Positions 63,203 to 64,000 of a DNA stretch of 64,000 nt are shown here, piece after piece. A program made the translations under genes and the position numbers. Positions within the stretch are counted from its first letter, which is position 1; every line of letters starts with the position of its first letter. Source of the stretch: Burkholderiaceae bacterium (GTDB taxonomy: Bacteria; Pseudomonadota; Gammaproteobacteria; Burkholderiales; Burkholderiaceae_B); NCBI GenBank assembly GCA_030158305.1, contig JAOATE010000003.1:1-64000 (forward strand), given 5' to 3'. The notes under the pieces were generated by a model, which was not told where the DNA came from, ran no database searches, and saw only the letters and a list, made by a program, of their open reading frames with translations.

Positions 63203-64000
<798 letters not shown>

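Overview
The window looks like a chromosomal segment of a betaproteobacterium of the order Burkholderiales, most likely Alcaligenaceae or a close relative. This is inferred from three Bug-type (TctC-like) periplasmic binding proteins, an ilvBHC-psd-pssA gene order, a homodimeric AceE-type E1, a bdhA/patatin pair and moderate GC content. Gene density is high and both strands are used. There is one tRNA gene, tRNA-Ser(CGA). No rRNA, CRISPR array, integrase, transposase or insertion sequence was recognised. The window opens inside a peptide-binding-protein gene and closes inside serS, so both end genes are partial.

Layout. 1-4.1 kb: dipeptide/oligopeptide-type ABC importer. 4.2-8.7 kb: a 2-oxoacid locus with a split TPP-dependent decarboxylase and an Lrp-type regulator, divergent from an AceE-like E1 dehydrogenase. 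8.7-17.5 kb: a lone PIN protein, pnp, rpsO, a lipoprotein, then pssA, psd, ilvC, ilvH and ilvB, with a 440-bp structured region in front of ilvB. 17.9-23 kb: FUSC membrane protein, 3-hydroxybutyrate dehydrogenase, patatin phospholipase, yaaA. 23.1-25 kb: tRNA-Ser, a vapBC toxin-antitoxin pair with palindromic operator, a Cys-rich lipoprotein and a methyltransferase-like membrane protein. 25.1-27.3 kb: katG.

27.4-33.5 kb holds an unusual sulfur locus. A LysR regulator is divergent from an operon encoding a cysteine-dioxygenase-family protein, a 915-residue fusion of a cystathionine-lyase-like PLP enzyme with four rhodanese domains, a Bug binding protein and a class I glutamine amidotransferase. 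The divergent promoter carries a 27-bp perfect palindrome. 33.6-35.7 kb: two more Bug genes. 35.7-40.4 kb: a polytopic membrane protein, ilvE, a RIO kinase and an amidase. 40.6-42.3 kb: HiPIP and small envelope proteins.

42.4-49.2 kb holds a seven-gene dedicated type II fatty-acid/polyketide-like synthase on the minus strand. In order of transcription it encodes a FabL-like enoyl reductase, FabG, an ACP with a C-terminal extension, a double-hotdog dehydratase, an intact ketosynthase, a second ketosynthase whose nucleophilic Cys is Thr (chain-length-factor-like), and a fusion of an AcpS-like phosphopantetheinyl transferase to an LpxL-like acyltransferase. The set is enough to activate a carrier, build a reduced acyl chain and hand it directly to an acceptor. 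I regard it, with the sulfur locus, as the most likely undescribed system here.

49.3-64 kb: mmsA, queC, a TRAP transporter with a LigI-like amidohydrolase, glpK-glpD, a GMC oxidoreductase overlapping a shikimate-dehydrogenase-like gene, a secreted alpha/beta hydrolase, an unrecognised secreted protein and the 3' part of serS.
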